Assembly: GCF_904846175.1 (NCBI RefSeq)
Contig: NZ_CAJGZM010000004.1
Coordinates: 124,001 to 188,000 of the forward strand
Length of the DNA stretch: 64,000 bases
Reading direction: 5' to 3'
Source: Psychrobacter immobilis
GTDB lineage: Bacteria > Pseudomonadota > Gammaproteobacteria > Pseudomonadales > Moraxellaceae
Both the position numbers and the translations under genes were made by a program. The notes beneath the pieces are model-generated. The model searched no databases, was not told the DNA's origin, and was given only the letters and a program-made list of their open reading frames with translations. Position 1 is the stretch's first letter. Every line of letters starts with the position of its first letter. This document shows, piece by piece, positions 16,845 through 26,764 of this stretch.

Positions 16845-18098
16845 TTAAACACGTTCTAAGCACCATAACGAAGTGACTTCCGCACTGCGCGCCGCAAAAA
16901 GTGGATCGGTATTGTCTTGGCTGCGGCCATGCTTAGGTTTTGTATCGAGACGATATTTTACGGTTAAACCACTATCTGCAAACCAGCCCAGTAATTCATC
17001 ACGGGTACGCAGCTGCAAATGCTCAGCCAAATCCGACAGAATTAACCACACCTCTCCTTGCTCAGCTAAGTGCTGGTTTGCGCCCTGCAACAACCCACGC
17101 AGCATGGCGCTATTAGCATCATAGACAGCGTATTCGAGTGGTGAGCTTGGTTTAGCGGGCAACCAAGGTGGATTACAGACAATTAAATTGGCGAGTGGCG
17201 CATCAGTCGGATATAAATCCGCTTGCTGTAACTGTACGCTAGTTAATGCTAAACGTGTAAAGTTCTCTTTGGCACATGCTAAAGCACGTGGATTTAAGTC
17301 CGTGGCAATTACTTGTTTCACACTGCGCTGCGCCAAGATTATAGCCAGCAAGCCAGTGCCCGTACCGATATCATAGGCAACATCATGAACTTTTGGCAAC
17401 GGTGCATCGAGCAATAGCTGCACATATTCATGACGGGTTGGTGTAAAGACGCCATAATGCGGGAAAATCGATAAACCTAAACTTTCAATCGGTACACCTT
17501 TTTCGCGCCACTGTGCTGCGCCAAGCGCCCCTTGCAGGTCACGAAACGACAGCACACACGATTCATCCATCGACTTATCCAACTGGCCAAAAGCTGCTGT
17601 ACAGGCGGCACTGACATCAGGGGCGCGACGCAGCTGGCTGGTATAATTGGCATCAAGCTCTAGTAGCAAACGGCTTAATATGCGCGAACGCTGGGCTTGC
17701 ATTTGGCGCTGCTGATGAAATAGGTTAGGTATGGCTAGGGATTCAGTTGTGGATGCAGAAGATTTAGCAGACTTATTAGCCGCTTTCTTTATTTTGCGTT
17801 GCTCGGAGCGCTCATTCGTACGATCTATGCGACGACCGAGCGCTTGTAGCAACTGGCGTGCATTATGAAAATCGCCGCGCCACAATAGTGATGTGCCTTC
17901 GCAAGCTAAGCGGTAAGCATCATCCGCGGTTGTTTTGTCATCGACCAATACAATACGCGCAGGCGGCGCATGATTGCTTTCAGACAACCAAAGTGCTTGA
18001 CGTAAGCCTTCGTTCTCGTGCCACTGCACATACTGCTTTTGGGTTGCTAACACGCTATCTACCTGTAATTTATGAATGATATGTTTCGTGCAAAGCAA
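16845..18098 (-). CDS. Class I SAM methyltransferase, PrmB/C-like
   Basis: A two-part protein of about 417 residues. The C-terminal half is a methyltransferase domain with motif I DIGTGTGLLAIILA, acidic loop ATDLNPRA and motif IV CNPPWLPA; the NPPW motif is typical of enzymes that methylate amide or amino nitrogens in proteins and nucleic acids. The N-terminal half (about 1-210) is charged, partly low-complexity (KKAANKSAKSSASTTES) and may recognise the substrate. The start is uncertain: the frame opens with TTG at 18098 with a weak AAAGA upstream, and an internal GTG is possible. 24 bp before xerD. Target unknown. Confidence 0.75.
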   Translation of the reverse strand: MLCTKHIIHKLQVDSVLATQKQYVQWHENEGLRQALWLSESNHAPPARIVLVDDKTTADDAYRLACEGTSLLWRGDFHNARQLLQALGRRIDRTNERSEQRKIKKAANKSAKSSASTTESLAIPNLFHQQRQMQAQRSRILSRLLLELDANYTSQLRRAPDVSAACTAAFGQLDKSMDESCVLSFRDLQGALGAAQWREKGVPIESLGLSIFPHYGVFTPTRHEYVQLLLDAPLPKVHDVAYDIGTGTGLLAIILAQRSVKQVIATDLNPRALACAKENFTRLALTSVQLQQADLYPTDAPLANLIVCNPPWLPAKPSSPLEYAVYDANSAMLRGLLQGANQHLAEQGEVWLILSDLAEHLQLRTRDELLGWFADSGLTVKYRLDTKPKHGRSQDNTDPLFAARSAEVTSLWCLERV

Positions 18099-18159
18099 AG
18101 ATATCTTTATGTTATTAGTGCTTTTAGGTTACTAATGCTTTAGGGTCAATAAAATGCAT

Positions 18160-18486
18160 TCAAGCATTCTTTTTCTTAACCAAATAACGATAAAGCGTGG
18201 CGCTGGTTGGCGCGTTATCATCGCCAGCGATTCTTATTTCATCCGGATCGATATTTAAATCCACATTTTCAGCAAGCGTCTCTTGATGGACAAGCGTATG
18301 CCCCAAATGACGGCAAAAATTAGGAATGTCGCGAGTTGTCGCCGGATCAGTGGCGAGTATTTCAATCACTTCACCAGCATCGGCTTTACGAATGGTTCGA
18401 TGCAACATCATGACCGGCTCAGGACAAATGAGCCCTTGGGTATCTAAATGATGTTGAATAGTAGTATCAGATATTGAAGGTGTCAT
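18160..18486 (-). CDS. tusA: Sulfur carrier TusA family protein
   Basis: A 108-residue protein with the TusA/SirA domain (about 13-85). The reactive cysteine lies in the family motif LDTQGLICPEPVMMLHRTIR. TusA passes sulfur from IscS to the Tus relay for 2-thiouridine in tRNA and to molybdopterin. E. coli TusA is 81 residues; the surplus here is a C-terminal tail. No tusBCD genes are present in the window, so assignment to tRNA thiolation rests on family identity. The ribosome binding site is weak. Confidence 0.85.
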   Translation of the reverse strand: MTPSISDTTIQHHLDTQGLICPEPVMMLHRTIRKADAGEVIEILATDPATTRDIPNFCRHLGHTLVHQETLAENVDLNIDPDEIRIAGDDNAPTSATLYRYLVKKKNA

Positions 18487-18564
18487 AGTCGTTTTTTTGA
18501 ATCGATAAAGTATGGTTAGAGTTTTTTGCTATTCATTGGTTGGCGTACCATGTGTTCAGCTGCT

Positions 18565-19044
18565 TTACGCTTCTTTAACAACATCAGCTTCTTTGTCGGC
18601 TTCCAAAAAGTTAAAAAAGCGCTTAAAGCTCACTTTGAATAAAAATGCCACGCCAAGCCAACAGGATAACCCCAACCAGGCGGTATCGGCAAATAATAGC
18701 CCACCAAGCAATATGAGGGTTGATACACCAATACTCATGGCAATCATCGATGGCTGATTCAAGCGATAGCGATAAATCACCAGCGCATCATAAATAGTAA
18801 TAGGAATCGTGAGTGCCACTAAAGCATAGGGCAGGTTGTAAAAGAGTTGGTAGAGCAGTTGATTGTCATGAAAGGCTTTGATACTAGCAATAGTGCCAAA
18901 AACCATAAAGGCAAGAATAGCGGCATAAATAAGATAAATCGCTATTTGGTTGGCCCGCTGAGCGCCCTTGATACGCGCAATCGCTAGCGGCGCAAAGCCA
19001 TATTGCGACTTATTTTGCAAAGCTTGGTCTGAGACAGTGGTCAT
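18565..19044 (-). CDS. Membrane protein of unknown function
   Basis: I do not recognise this 159-residue protein. It has a soluble N-terminus of about 33 residues, four predicted membrane helices (about 34-55, 67-88, 98-117, 121-140) and a short acidic C-terminal tail. It sits between ruvX and tusA on the same strand with gaps of about 75 bp on each side, so co-transcription is possible. No motif suggests a function. Confidence 0.65.
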   Translation of the reverse strand: MTTVSDQALQNKSQYGFAPLAIARIKGAQRANQIAIYLIYAAILAFMVFGTIASIKAFHDNQLLYQLFYNLPYALVALTIPITIYDALVIYRYRLNQPSMIAMSIGVSTLILLGGLLFADTAWLGLSCWLGVAFLFKVSFKRFFNFLEADKEADVVKEA

Positions 19045-19118
19045 ATTAATCAGTCATTTATCCGTTTAGATGATATAGCAGAAATGGACGGTATTTTAGC
19101 AATTAACTTGCTGTTGTA

Positions 19119-19631
19119 TTAATCCGCTTTAATCGCATCGATGGCGATACTACTACTCGGATCAGCAAAATAAGTCGACATCAGGATACAGGCGGAGATA
19201 TCATCAATGGGATCACGCTCATTTTTAATCCAGCCATTTTCCCAAGCAATTTCACGTGCTTCAACTGAAGTCAGGCGCTCATCGCAGAGGCTTACGATTA
19301 CCGGTAGATGCTGTTCCATGACTCGATGCGCTAGGCGACGGGCAAATTTATGCGCCCGCTTGGACAGCATTGAGGTGCTACCATCCATATTCAGTGGTAG
19401 GCCAACCACCACTTTTGCCACGCCCCACACTTTAATAATGCCAAGCAGATTATCCCAATCAGGCTGACCATTATTCATCGCCAAAATATCAAAAGCACGC
19501 GCAGTTTTGGTAATGCTATTGCCTAATGCCATGCCCATTTTTTTGACGCCATAATCGAGCGCCAAAATAAGATGCGGCTTAATCGCTGGTTCGACAGCTG
19601 TCGTATCTGTTATAAGCGTGCTATCTACCAT
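19119..19631 (-). CDS. ruvX: Putative Holliday junction resolvase RuvX (YqgF)
   Basis: A 170-residue RNase H-fold nuclease of the YqgF family, implicated in 16S rRNA 5' processing and/or junction resolution. Acidic active-site positions are seen in LALDYGVKKMGMALG, in the VVVGLPLNMDGS strand, in CDERLTSVEA and in the DDISACILM helix. About 20 residues of N-terminal extension precede the domain. It follows yqgE by 72 bp in the order yqgE-ruvX that is widely conserved. Confidence 0.92.
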   Translation of the reverse strand: MVDSTLITDTTAVEPAIKPHLILALDYGVKKMGMALGNSITKTARAFDILAMNNGQPDWDNLLGIIKVWGVAKVVVGLPLNMDGSTSMLSKRAHKFARRLAHRVMEQHLPVIVSLCDERLTSVEAREIAWENGWIKNERDPIDDISACILMSTYFADPSSSIAIDAIKAD

Positions 19632-19703
19632 AATCAGGGGTGTTTCCTATTTCTGTCTTCATTAAACAAATGCTGCTAAGTATATAGCACTCAATATATA
19701 ACG

Positions 19704-20267
19704 CTAGGCATGACCAATATCGCTGCTTAAATAGTCAAAATTAACGCCAATCTTATCGGCAGCGATTTGCCAACGCTCTTCAAATGGCGTATCAAACAAT
19801 AAGTTTAAATCAGCAGGGCAGACGAGCCAGTCGCCGTTATTGAGCTCTTGATCGAGCTGTTTTTTACCCCAGCTGGCATGACCTAAGCAGAGCTGATAAT
19901 GCCCAACCCCTTGACCGGCGGCGATACGCTTTAGGATATCTTGACTGGTAGTAATACAGACGTTTTCTGATATCGCAAAAGAAGAGGCCCATTCCGGCTG
20001 ACCGGTATGTAGGACAAAGCCAATTTCTGGATACATAGGACCACCTTCTAGCGCCACATCTTCCATCACTTGCGGATCGGTTACTTCAATGTCTAAATCC
20101 TCTAGCAGTTTGCCAACGCGCGACTGCTCTAATGGGCGATTGACCATCAGACCGAGCGCCCCATGTTTGTCATGACGACAAATATAAATCAGCGCCTGCT
20201 CAAACCGTGGGTCTGACAGCTCGGGCGCCGCGATTAAGAAATGATGGGTCAAATTGGCTTTAGACAT
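19704..20267 (-). CDS. yqgE: YqgE/AlgH family protein
   Basis: A 187-residue UPF0301 protein. Family landmarks: [23 protein letters not shown] near the N-terminus, [13 protein letters not shown], and the [20 protein letters not shown] block. The family folds as an alpha/beta sandwich. AlgH was linked to alginate regulation in Pseudomonas, but the biochemical role is unknown. It is co-directional with ruvX and probably in one operon with it. Confidence 0.92.
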   Translation of the reverse strand: MSKANLTHHFLIAAPELSDPRFEQALIYICRHDKHGALGLMVNRPLEQSRVGKLLEDLDIEVTDPQVMEDVALEGGPMYPEIGFVLHTGQPEWASSFAISENVCITTSQDILKRIAAGQGVGHYQLCLGHASWGKKQLDQELNNGDWLVCPADLNLLFDTPFEERWQIAADKIGVNFDYLSSDIGHA

Positions 20268-20399
20268 AGCAAAAAACGCAACCTAATATGAATGGTAAAA
20301 TAACAGAGATGAGATACCACTATATGGCGATACTGAGCAAAAAATCAACCAAAGCAAATATTTAGCGCTTATTCGACGTTAATGGTGCACCGTAAATCT

Positions 20400-22079
20400 T
20401 TATTTAACATCGGTCAATAAGCTACGCGCATGGTCACGGGTGACATCAGTAATAGTTACACCGCCCGACATGCGTGCTAGCTCGTCGACTTGCGCGCTAT
20501 CGGTTAAGATTAATAGCTCGCTTTCGGTTTGCTCATCATGATGTTTTTGTACCAATATATGCTGATGGGCTTGCGCCGCAACTTGTGCCTGGTGGGTAAT
20601 GGCTAATAGCTGCTGCGTCTGCCCAAGCGCACGCAGCAGCTCTCCGACCACTTGCGCCGTGCCACCACTAATACCCACATCGACTTCATCAAATACCAGC
20701 ATTGGCTTGGCGGCATTATTATCAGCATTGGTCGCTTGCAATACTTGCATCACCAGTGCCATCCGCGACAGCTCACCGCCCGAAGCAATCTTATGTAGTG
20801 GTTGCATGGGCATACCGACGTTGGCGCTAAATAACAAATCAATATCATAGCAACCTTGCGCACTATACTGGCTAGGTTCGGATTTTTTGGTAAAGACAAA
20901 CTCGCAGCGCGCATTGGGCAAGGCAAGTGGCTGTAATTGCTTTATAAGTTGTTTGCTAACAGTCGGCGCAGCTTTTGAGCGCTCTTTATTTAACTCAGTT
21001 GCAAGCGTGAGATAGTCCTGCCATGCTTGCTCAATTTGCGCTGCCATCGCATCACTGCTGGGCTCGTTTTCTAGTTGTTCTAGTTGTGCTTCCCAACCTT
21101 TTGCCTCATCGATTAAATCATTCGCTGGTAAGCTATGCTTACGTGACAAACGATGTCCGAGAGTTATTAGGCTGTCGAGTGTTTGCAGCCGTTCAGGGTC
21201 AGGTAGCTGTTGCTCAGCATAATCCGATAGTAATCCAGTCACTTCAGTGATTTGCTGCTGAGCTAAATGCAGCTGTTCGGAAGCCTGCTCGAAGGTTTGA
21301 CTGACGCCCATTTGGTTATCACAAAGCTTAATCGCTTGCCCGAGCAAGGTCATGACGTCAGGTTCATCAGTATCATTGTCGAGCAGATGCAAGCCATGGC
21401 TGGCCTCTTGCATTAATGCTTCAATATTAGACAGCTCTTCGTGCTCTGCTTCAACTTCTGCATAATCCACAGCCAATAAAGGTGCAATGTCAGCAAGTTG
21501 GCTTTGCAACAGTTGCATACGGTCTTGGCGCTGGGCTTCGCGGCTTGCAATATCATCAGCACGGCGTTTAAGCTGCTGATAAGCTTGATAGCTGCTGGCC
21601 GTTTGTGCCGCCAGTGGCGTGATTTGTGCCATCTCGTCTAGCCATTGCACCACAAACTGCGGCTTAAGTAATGCCTGCTGGGCATGTTGACTATGGATAT
21701 TAACCAGTAAGGCACCGAGACTTTTTAGCTCAGCCAAACTGACTGGCGTGCCATTTAACCACGCTTTTGAGCGCCCTGTATTACTAAGCTGGCGACGGAT
21801 CAATACTTCAGGTTCTTCTAAAGGTCGTTCATTTTTGGCAAACCATTCCGCCACGACATCATTATTTTCTACATCAAACTGAGCATAAATATCGGCGTGC
21901 ACAGCCCCATGTCTGACCATCGCACTGTCAGCGCGCTCGCCTGCACATAGCGATAGCGCATCCAATAATAATGACTTGCCAGCACCCGTCTCACCGGTGA
22001 TGACATTGAAGCCTTCAGCCACGCTCAGCTCATGCTGAGCAATCAATGCAAACTGATGTAAAGTTAATGATACGAGCAT
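20400..22079 (-). CDS. recN: DNA repair protein RecN
   Basis: A 559-residue SMC-like ATPase that acts in double-strand-break repair. Walker A GETGAGKS near residue 30, two coiled-coil arms (about 150-350), then the ABC signature ASGGELSRMALV and Walker B PMLVFDEVDVGISGG in the C-terminal third. The ATG at 22079 is used because AGAGG lies just before it; a TTG precedes it in frame. No LexA-type operator was recognised upstream by eye. A lone gene, with yqgE 132 bp downstream. Confidence 0.94.
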   Translation of the reverse strand: MLVSLTLHQFALIAQHELSVAEGFNVITGETGAGKSLLLDALSLCAGERADSAMVRHGAVHADIYAQFDVENNDVVAEWFAKNERPLEEPEVLIRRQLSNTGRSKAWLNGTPVSLAELKSLGALLVNIHSQHAQQALLKPQFVVQWLDEMAQITPLAAQTASSYQAYQQLKRRADDIASREAQRQDRMQLLQSQLADIAPLLAVDYAEVEAEHEELSNIEALMQEASHGLHLLDNDTDEPDVMTLLGQAIKLCDNQMGVSQTFEQASEQLHLAQQQITEVTGLLSDYAEQQLPDPERLQTLDSLITLGHRLSRKHSLPANDLIDEAKGWEAQLEQLENEPSSDAMAAQIEQAWQDYLTLATELNKERSKAAPTVSKQLIKQLQPLALPNARCEFVFTKKSEPSQYSAQGCYDIDLLFSANVGMPMQPLHKIASGGELSRMALVMQVLQATNADNNAAKPMLVFDEVDVGISGGTAQVVGELLRALGQTQQLLAITHQAQVAAQAHQHILVQKHHDEQTESELLILTDSAQVDELARMSGGVTITDVTRDHARSLLTDVK

Positions 22080-22535
22080 CAACGCCTCTCATGGCAGACA
22101 ATGAACTTCAACAATTATGCTGATAAGTCATGTCTAAAATAGGTAAATAAGGAAATAAATGGCTTTGGTTAATGGTACTAATGAGATAAAGGAAATTGGT
22201 AAATATTATGGTGGCAAAAGATAGTAAATACAAATTTTAAAGGTAATCAAAGTTGGTCGTTCATTTAACAATAAGCGCAACATTCCTCGTCGCTGTAACA
22301 AACTTTATAGATATAATGTGGTAGCATAATCTCACATAATGATAAACTCTTACCACCAGATTTTCATAAGATCTGTGCTACAGGGTTGGTCTTATAGATA
22401 ACGAAATATAGCATTAGTCGTTAAAAAGAGATTGTTTAACTGTCATTTAGGCAGTGAATTAATCTCTAGTTTTTCAATTCGATTTTTCAATTTGGTTTTT
22501 TAGTTTGGCAATAATTATTTGATAAGGAAGCCACT
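22080..22535. other. Divergent intergenic region recN / ppnP
   Basis: About 455 bp without a credible gene. AT-rich blocks include TATAAT at 22312-22317 reading towards ppnP, but no good -35 lies 16-18 bp before it. Repeated TTTTTCAATT-type runs occur at 22460-22505. Confidence 0.4.
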
Positions 22536-22871
22536 ATGACAGCGGCGCAATTTACCAATGTAACAGTCAATGCTCAAGCCACGATATCCTATGATGGTCG
22601 TTGCTCAAGCCATACCATTATGTTTGAGGACGGTCGCCATAAAACGTTAGGGGTTATTTTACCTTGCGATAATTTGGTCGAACATTATCACTTTAGCACC
22701 AATACCTCCGAACGCATCGAAATCATCAGCGGTGAGTGCGAGGTTAAAATAAATGGCGAAGAAGAATTCAGCTACTACCGTGCAGGACAATCGTTCGTGG
22801 TCGAAGGCAATAGTGGCTTTAACTTACGCACGGAAGAAATCGTACAGTATATCTGTCATTTAGAAGGCTGA
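22536..22871 (+). CDS. ppnP: Pyrimidine/purine nucleoside phosphorylase PpnP
   Basis: A 111-residue single cupin of the PpnP (YaiE, DUF1255) family, which splits nucleosides with phosphate into base and ribose 1-phosphate. The family pattern is visible in GRHKTLGVILP, SERIEIISGECEVKING and YRAGQSFVVEGNSGFNLRTEE. It is slightly longer than the 94-residue E. coli protein at its N-terminus. AAGGA precedes the ATG. A hairpin terminator follows, so it is monocistronic. Confidence 0.9.
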   Translation: MTAAQFTNVTVNAQATISYDGRCSSHTIMFEDGRHKTLGVILPCDNLVEHYHFSTNTSERIEIISGECEVKINGEEEFSYYRAGQSFVVEGNSGFNLRTEEIVQYICHLEG

Positions 22872-22923
22872 TACGCCTCAAGGTGTCGTTAGATGATTGA
22901 TGACGCCAAAAAGCCAATGATTC

Positions 22924-22964
22924 AAAAGAAATAAATCTTGTGATAGGGTTTATTTCTTTTTTTT
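22924..22964 (+). terminator. Terminator of ppnP
   Basis: A 12-bp perfect stem (AAAAGAAATAAA with TTTATTTCTTTT) with a 13-nt loop is followed by further T residues. AT-only stems are weaker, but position and T-run fit. Confidence 0.65.
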
Positions 22965-23080
22965 GGTGAGTTTTTTAATAATAATATTTCTTTTAGCCGT
23001 TGATTAGTTGCTACAATTATCGCTATATTTTTTTCTTTATCGCCGCGCGCGATATCCACTTTATAATCAGTAGGCCTATT

Positions 23081-23851
23081 ATGGCAAAACCCAGCTATTT
23101 CTATGGTATTCACGCGATTGATGCCTTACTCGAACACCGTCCTCTCGATGGATTAAGCTTATTTGTCCAGCAAGGGCGTGAGACTGACAGCAACGTGCAA
23201 GCGATTATGGCGCAAGCACGTGATAATGGCATTAGTATCCAACCGACGCAAAAAGACAAACTTACTCAATTGTGTGGCAGTCCGCAGCACCAAGGCGTGG
23301 TACTTAATGCTCGTCCTTTAGGTTTCGCTGATGAAGGTTTACTAGATACTCTTGCAGAACGTGAGGATTGTTTGCTACTGGTACTAGACCAAATCACCGA
23401 TGCGCATAACTTTGGTGCATGTTTACGTACTGCGGTGGCAATGGGCGTTGATGCGGTTATTTGTCCAAAACACCATGCGGCAAGCTTGACGCCAACCGTT
23501 GCTAAAGTATCGGTAGGGGCAGCAGAAATGATGCCTATCGTCAGTGTGACCAATTTGGCCCGTACGCTAACTAAGATTAAAAACGCTGGTGTGTTTGTCT
23601 TTGGTACGGCTTTAAATGCAGATGCCAAACCGATACATGCGGCCGATTTGACGGGCAAAACTGCTATTATTATGGGGTCAGAGGGCGAGGGTATGCGTCG
23701 CCTGACAACAGAAAGCTGTGATGAGCTGGTTTATATTCCGATGTCAGGCAACGAGCATGGTAACTTACAAAGTTTAAATGTCAGTGTTGCTACCGGTATG
23801 GCGTTATACGAGATTAATCGACAGCGAACTTTAGCTGCTGGGCAAACGTAA
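23081..23851 (+). CDS. rlmB: 23S rRNA Gm2251 2'-O-methyltransferase RlmB
   Basis: SpoU-type methyltransferase acting on G2251 in the peptidyl-transferase P loop. 256 residues from MAKPSYFYGIHAI: an N-terminal L30e-like RNA-binding domain (to about 75), then the knotted catalytic domain with motif 1 NFGACLRTA, motif 2 GSEGEGMRR and motif 3 SLNVSVATGMALYE. The frame is open upstream to 23000, but the start at 23081 matches family length. Its 3' end overlaps the 3' end of coaE on the other strand by 38 bp. Confidence 0.93.
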   Translation: MAKPSYFYGIHAIDALLEHRPLDGLSLFVQQGRETDSNVQAIMAQARDNGISIQPTQKDKLTQLCGSPQHQGVVLNARPLGFADEGLLDTLAEREDCLLLVLDQITDAHNFGACLRTAVAMGVDAVICPKHHAASLTPTVAKVSVGAAEMMPIVSVTNLARTLTKIKNAGVFVFGTALNADAKPIHAADLTGKTAIIMGSEGEGMRRLTTESCDELVYIPMSGNEHGNLQSLNVSVATGMALYEINRQRTLAAGQT

Positions 23852-24497
23852 GATAGTCTTGGTGTAAGGGCTCAAGCTGTATATATAGCGCCGCAAGATC
23901 GCTGTCATTGAGTACCACATCATCTGCATGACGATTACGCTCTTCGCGGCTCAGCTGATTGACCATAATGGCTTTAATCTTCTGCACGCTTTGCTCATCA
24001 CGCTGACTGGCACGCGCAAGTTGGGTGTCCTCAGTGGCATCCATGACCAAAATACGGTGGCATAAATTGGCCAGCCCCGCTTCTGCGGCTTCAATGAGCA
24101 GGGGCGCTGATAGCACCACGTACGGTGACGTACTGGCTGCTAGTTGCAGTTTTGCGGCTTCACGTATCGCTGGATGGGTTATGGCCTCAAGCTCAATCAA
24201 GGCTTCAGGATGGGTAAAGACATGGGTGCGCACAGCGGCACGATCCATTTCACCATCGGCATTCAACACCCAATCGCCAAATTTTCTTTTAATTTTGCGT
24301 AAAGTGGCGCTACCCTTAGCGACCACTTCATGAGCAATCACATCCGCATCAATAATATCAATCCCTTGCTGAGCAAACCACTCACTCGCAGCCGACTTGC
24401 CACTGCCGATACCACCCGTCAAACCGACGACCAACGTCTTGCTTTTGGCTTGATGAGGTTGGGGTTGATAGGAATAAGATGAAGCATAGTTTGACAT
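23814..24497 (-). CDS. coaE: Dephospho-CoA kinase CoaE
   Basis: Last step of coenzyme A synthesis: phosphorylates the 3'-hydroxyl of dephospho-CoA. 227 residues, P-loop GLTGGIGSGKS near residue 25, followed by IDADVIAHEVV and the lid/CoA region (ITHPAIREAA, SAPLLIEAA). A polar leader of about 20 residues precedes the P-loop, so a later start is possible, although no better ribosome site was seen. It is downstream of pilD, the usual pilB-pilC-pilD-coaE order. Confidence 0.93.
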   Translation of the reverse strand: MSNYASSYSYQPQPHQAKSKTLVVGLTGGIGSGKSAASEWFAQQGIDIIDADVIAHEVVAKGSATLRKIKRKFGDWVLNADGEMDRAAVRTHVFTHPEALIELEAITHPAIREAAKLQLAASTSPYVVLSAPLLIEAAEAGLANLCHRILVMDATEDTQLARASQRDEQSVQKIKAIMVNQLSREERNRHADDVVLNDSDLAALYIQLEPLHQDYLTFAQQLKFAVD

Positions 24498-24615
24498 AAT
24501 GATGACTTATTTAACTGATAGAAGAGGAATAACTGTAATAGACCAATGACATATTCTAGCAGGTTAAAGACCCTCTTTTGAGAAATTGCTGGTCTACTTG
24601 CATGAGTATAGAAGG

Positions 24616-25515
24616 TTAAGTATACATCCCCAGGTACCAATTGACGATGTCTGAGCCGTATAGTAAAGCGATGATACCAGCGATAGCGATGTAGGGACCA
24701 AAGGCAAAAGGACGACTTTCCCCCTCTTTTTTCATCAGAATGAGTCCAACGATTGAACCAAGCAGTGATGACAGTAGAATAATTAACGGCAACATCATAG
24801 GGCCAAGCCAAGCACCTAACACTGCCAGTAATTTAAAGTCACCTTGCCCCATGCCATGTTTCTTAGTGATGAGATAAAATACTTTTACTACGATCCACAA
24901 GGATAAAAACCCGAGTAATAGTCCCCAAATGGACTGAGTGGGTGACACAAACCAGCCTTGCGAGTTTACGGCTAATCCTAATCCTGCTAATGGAAAAGTG
25001 AAGCGATCAGGTAGTAGCTGCGTATCAAAATCGATACCCGTTAATGCAACCAGTGTCCATACTAGAATCAGTGCAGATAATCCAGCTGCGCTGACGCCAA
25101 ACTGATAGATAACCGCTATAGATAGCAGGGCTGTCACTAGCTCAACGAGAGGGTAACGTAGTCCGATAGGGGCGTTACAGTTCGAGCAGCGTCCACGTAA
25201 CGCAAGCCAACTTATTAAAGGGATATTCTCATACCATTTTATTTTATGGGCACAATGAGGACAGCGTGAGGCAGGTTTGCTTAATGTAATAGGGGTATCA
25301 GTGGCGACAATATTCGCTAGTGGTAGCGTGTGTTCACTCGGCATGTCTGCTTGCTCAGCCATAAACTGGCTACACTCTTGTCGCCAAGCCGCCACCATCA
25401 TAAGCGGCGTACGATGAATGACGACATTTAAAAAACTGCCGACACAAAGACCGAGTAGACCAAATACGACTAAAGAAAGTGCCATGTTTTCTTGTAATAA
25501 CTGTATAAATTGCAT
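24616..25515 (-). CDS. pilD: Type IV prepilin peptidase PilD
   Basis: Bifunctional inner-membrane aspartyl protease that cleaves prepilin leaders and N-methylates the new N-terminus. 299 residues with about eight membrane helices. The cytoplasmic zinc-binding tetracysteine is C85, C88, C110, C113 (CPHC and CSNC). The catalytic aspartates lie in TGIDFDTQLLPD (about D162/D164) and in the GxGD motif GMGQGD (D226). ATG at 25515 is preferred over a TTG one codon earlier. It lies 25 bp after pilC. Confidence 0.94.
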   Translation of the reverse strand: MQFIQLLQENMALSLVVFGLLGLCVGSFLNVVIHRTPLMMVAAWRQECSQFMAEQADMPSEHTLPLANIVATDTPITLSKPASRCPHCAHKIKWYENIPLISWLALRGRCSNCNAPIGLRYPLVELVTALLSIAVIYQFGVSAAGLSALILVWTLVALTGIDFDTQLLPDRFTFPLAGLGLAVNSQGWFVSPTQSIWGLLLGFLSLWIVVKVFYLITKKHGMGQGDFKLLAVLGAWLGPMMLPLIILLSSLLGSIVGLILMKKEGESRPFAFGPYIAIAGIIALLYGSDIVNWYLGMYT

Positions 25516-25540
25516 CAAGTCGTTGTCCTTGCAGTGGCTT

Positions 25541-26764
25541 TTAGCCTACCACTGAGCCCATTTGGAAGATTGGTAAGTACATGGCAATCACTAAGCCACC
25601 GACTAGTACGCCTAGCACTGCCATAATCAATGGTTCCATTAAGCTGGTCAAACCATCAACGGCGTTATCGACTTCATTTTCGTAATAGACAGCGACCTTA
25701 TCAAGCATCTCTTCTAAGCTACCCGACTCTTCACCAATACCGACCATTTGAATCGCCATACTTGGGAATAGATTGGTTGAACGTATTGAAAACTGCAATT
25801 GCTGACCGGTTGAGACATCATTTTTGATTTGCTGAATGGCATTATAAAATACCACGTTATTTGCTGCCCCAGCAGTAGAGTCTAAGGCGTCAATAAGTGG
25901 TACACCAGCAGCAAAAGTGGTTGATAGCGTGCGCGCAAAACGGGCGATAACAGCTTGATAAGCAATATTGCCAAATATTGGCGCTTTTAAAACTGCACGG
26001 TCTAAGAAATCACGAAATTTCTTCGAGCGCTTTTTGGCTTCTGAAAAACCAATGATGGCACCACCAATAACAACAATTAAAATAAACCACCATGCCTGCA
26101 TCCATTCAGACATACCTACTACCATTTGAGTAAAAGCGGGTAACTCGGCACCGAAAGAGCTGAACAAATCAGCAAATACGGGAACGACTTTAACTAATAG
26201 GATAATAGTAACGATAATAGCCACGACAACAACCGCAATCGGATATTTCATCGCCTTTTTAATTTTGGCTTTTAAAAGCTCGCTTTTCTCTTTATAGGTC
26301 GCAACACGTTCTAGCATGGTCTCAAGTGCGCCTGATTGCTCGCCAGAATCGACGAGTGAGCAAAAGAGATCATCGAAGTAACGAGGATGCTTGCGCAATG
26401 CCGAAGCAAAAGTACCGCCTGCTTCAATATCGGCTTTTATTTGCAACACCAAGTCCTTCATACTCGGATTATCCAATGAATCGGCAACAATCTCAAAAGA
26501 CTGGGTCAGTGGCACACCTGCTTTCATCATGGTTGCCAATTGACGCGCAAAAATAGCAATATCAATTGGTTTGATAGACTTTTTAAAAGTATAGAGTGGC
26601 TTTGGTTTTTTCTTGATACCTTTAACGGTGATGCCTTGTTTGCGTAGAGTAGCTTTTGCCAGCTCCAAGCTGCGACTGGTGGTTTCGCCCTTTATTTTTT
26701 GTCCACGCCGGTTTACCCCATCATAGACAAAGTCTAACAGCATGTCGGTTTTAGCTTTTGCCAT
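25541..26764 (-). CDS. pilC: Type IV pilus platform protein PilC
   Basis: Polytopic inner-membrane protein (GspF family) on which the assembly ATPase PilB acts. 407 residues with two repeated cytoplasmic GspF domains: the first begins FARQLATMMKAGVPL and the second FARTLSTTFAAGVPL. They alternate with membrane segments (about 170-195, 225-245 and 380-400). The start MAKAKTDMLLDFVYDG is typical. It follows pilB by about 210 bp and continues to pilD, so one pil operon is likely. Confidence 0.95.
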   Translation of the reverse strand: MAKAKTDMLLDFVYDGVNRRGQKIKGETTSRSLELAKATLRKQGITVKGIKKKPKPLYTFKKSIKPIDIAIFARQLATMMKAGVPLTQSFEIVADSLDNPSMKDLVLQIKADIEAGGTFASALRKHPRYFDDLFCSLVDSGEQSGALETMLERVATYKEKSELLKAKIKKAMKYPIAVVVVAIIVTIILLVKVVPVFADLFSSFGAELPAFTQMVVGMSEWMQAWWFILIVVIGGAIIGFSEAKKRSKKFRDFLDRAVLKAPIFGNIAYQAVIARFARTLSTTFAAGVPLIDALDSTAGAANNVVFYNAIQQIKNDVSTGQQLQFSIRSTNLFPSMAIQMVGIGEESGSLEEMLDKVAVYYENEVDNAVDGLTSLMEPLIMAVLGVLVGGLVIAMYLPIFQMGSVVG

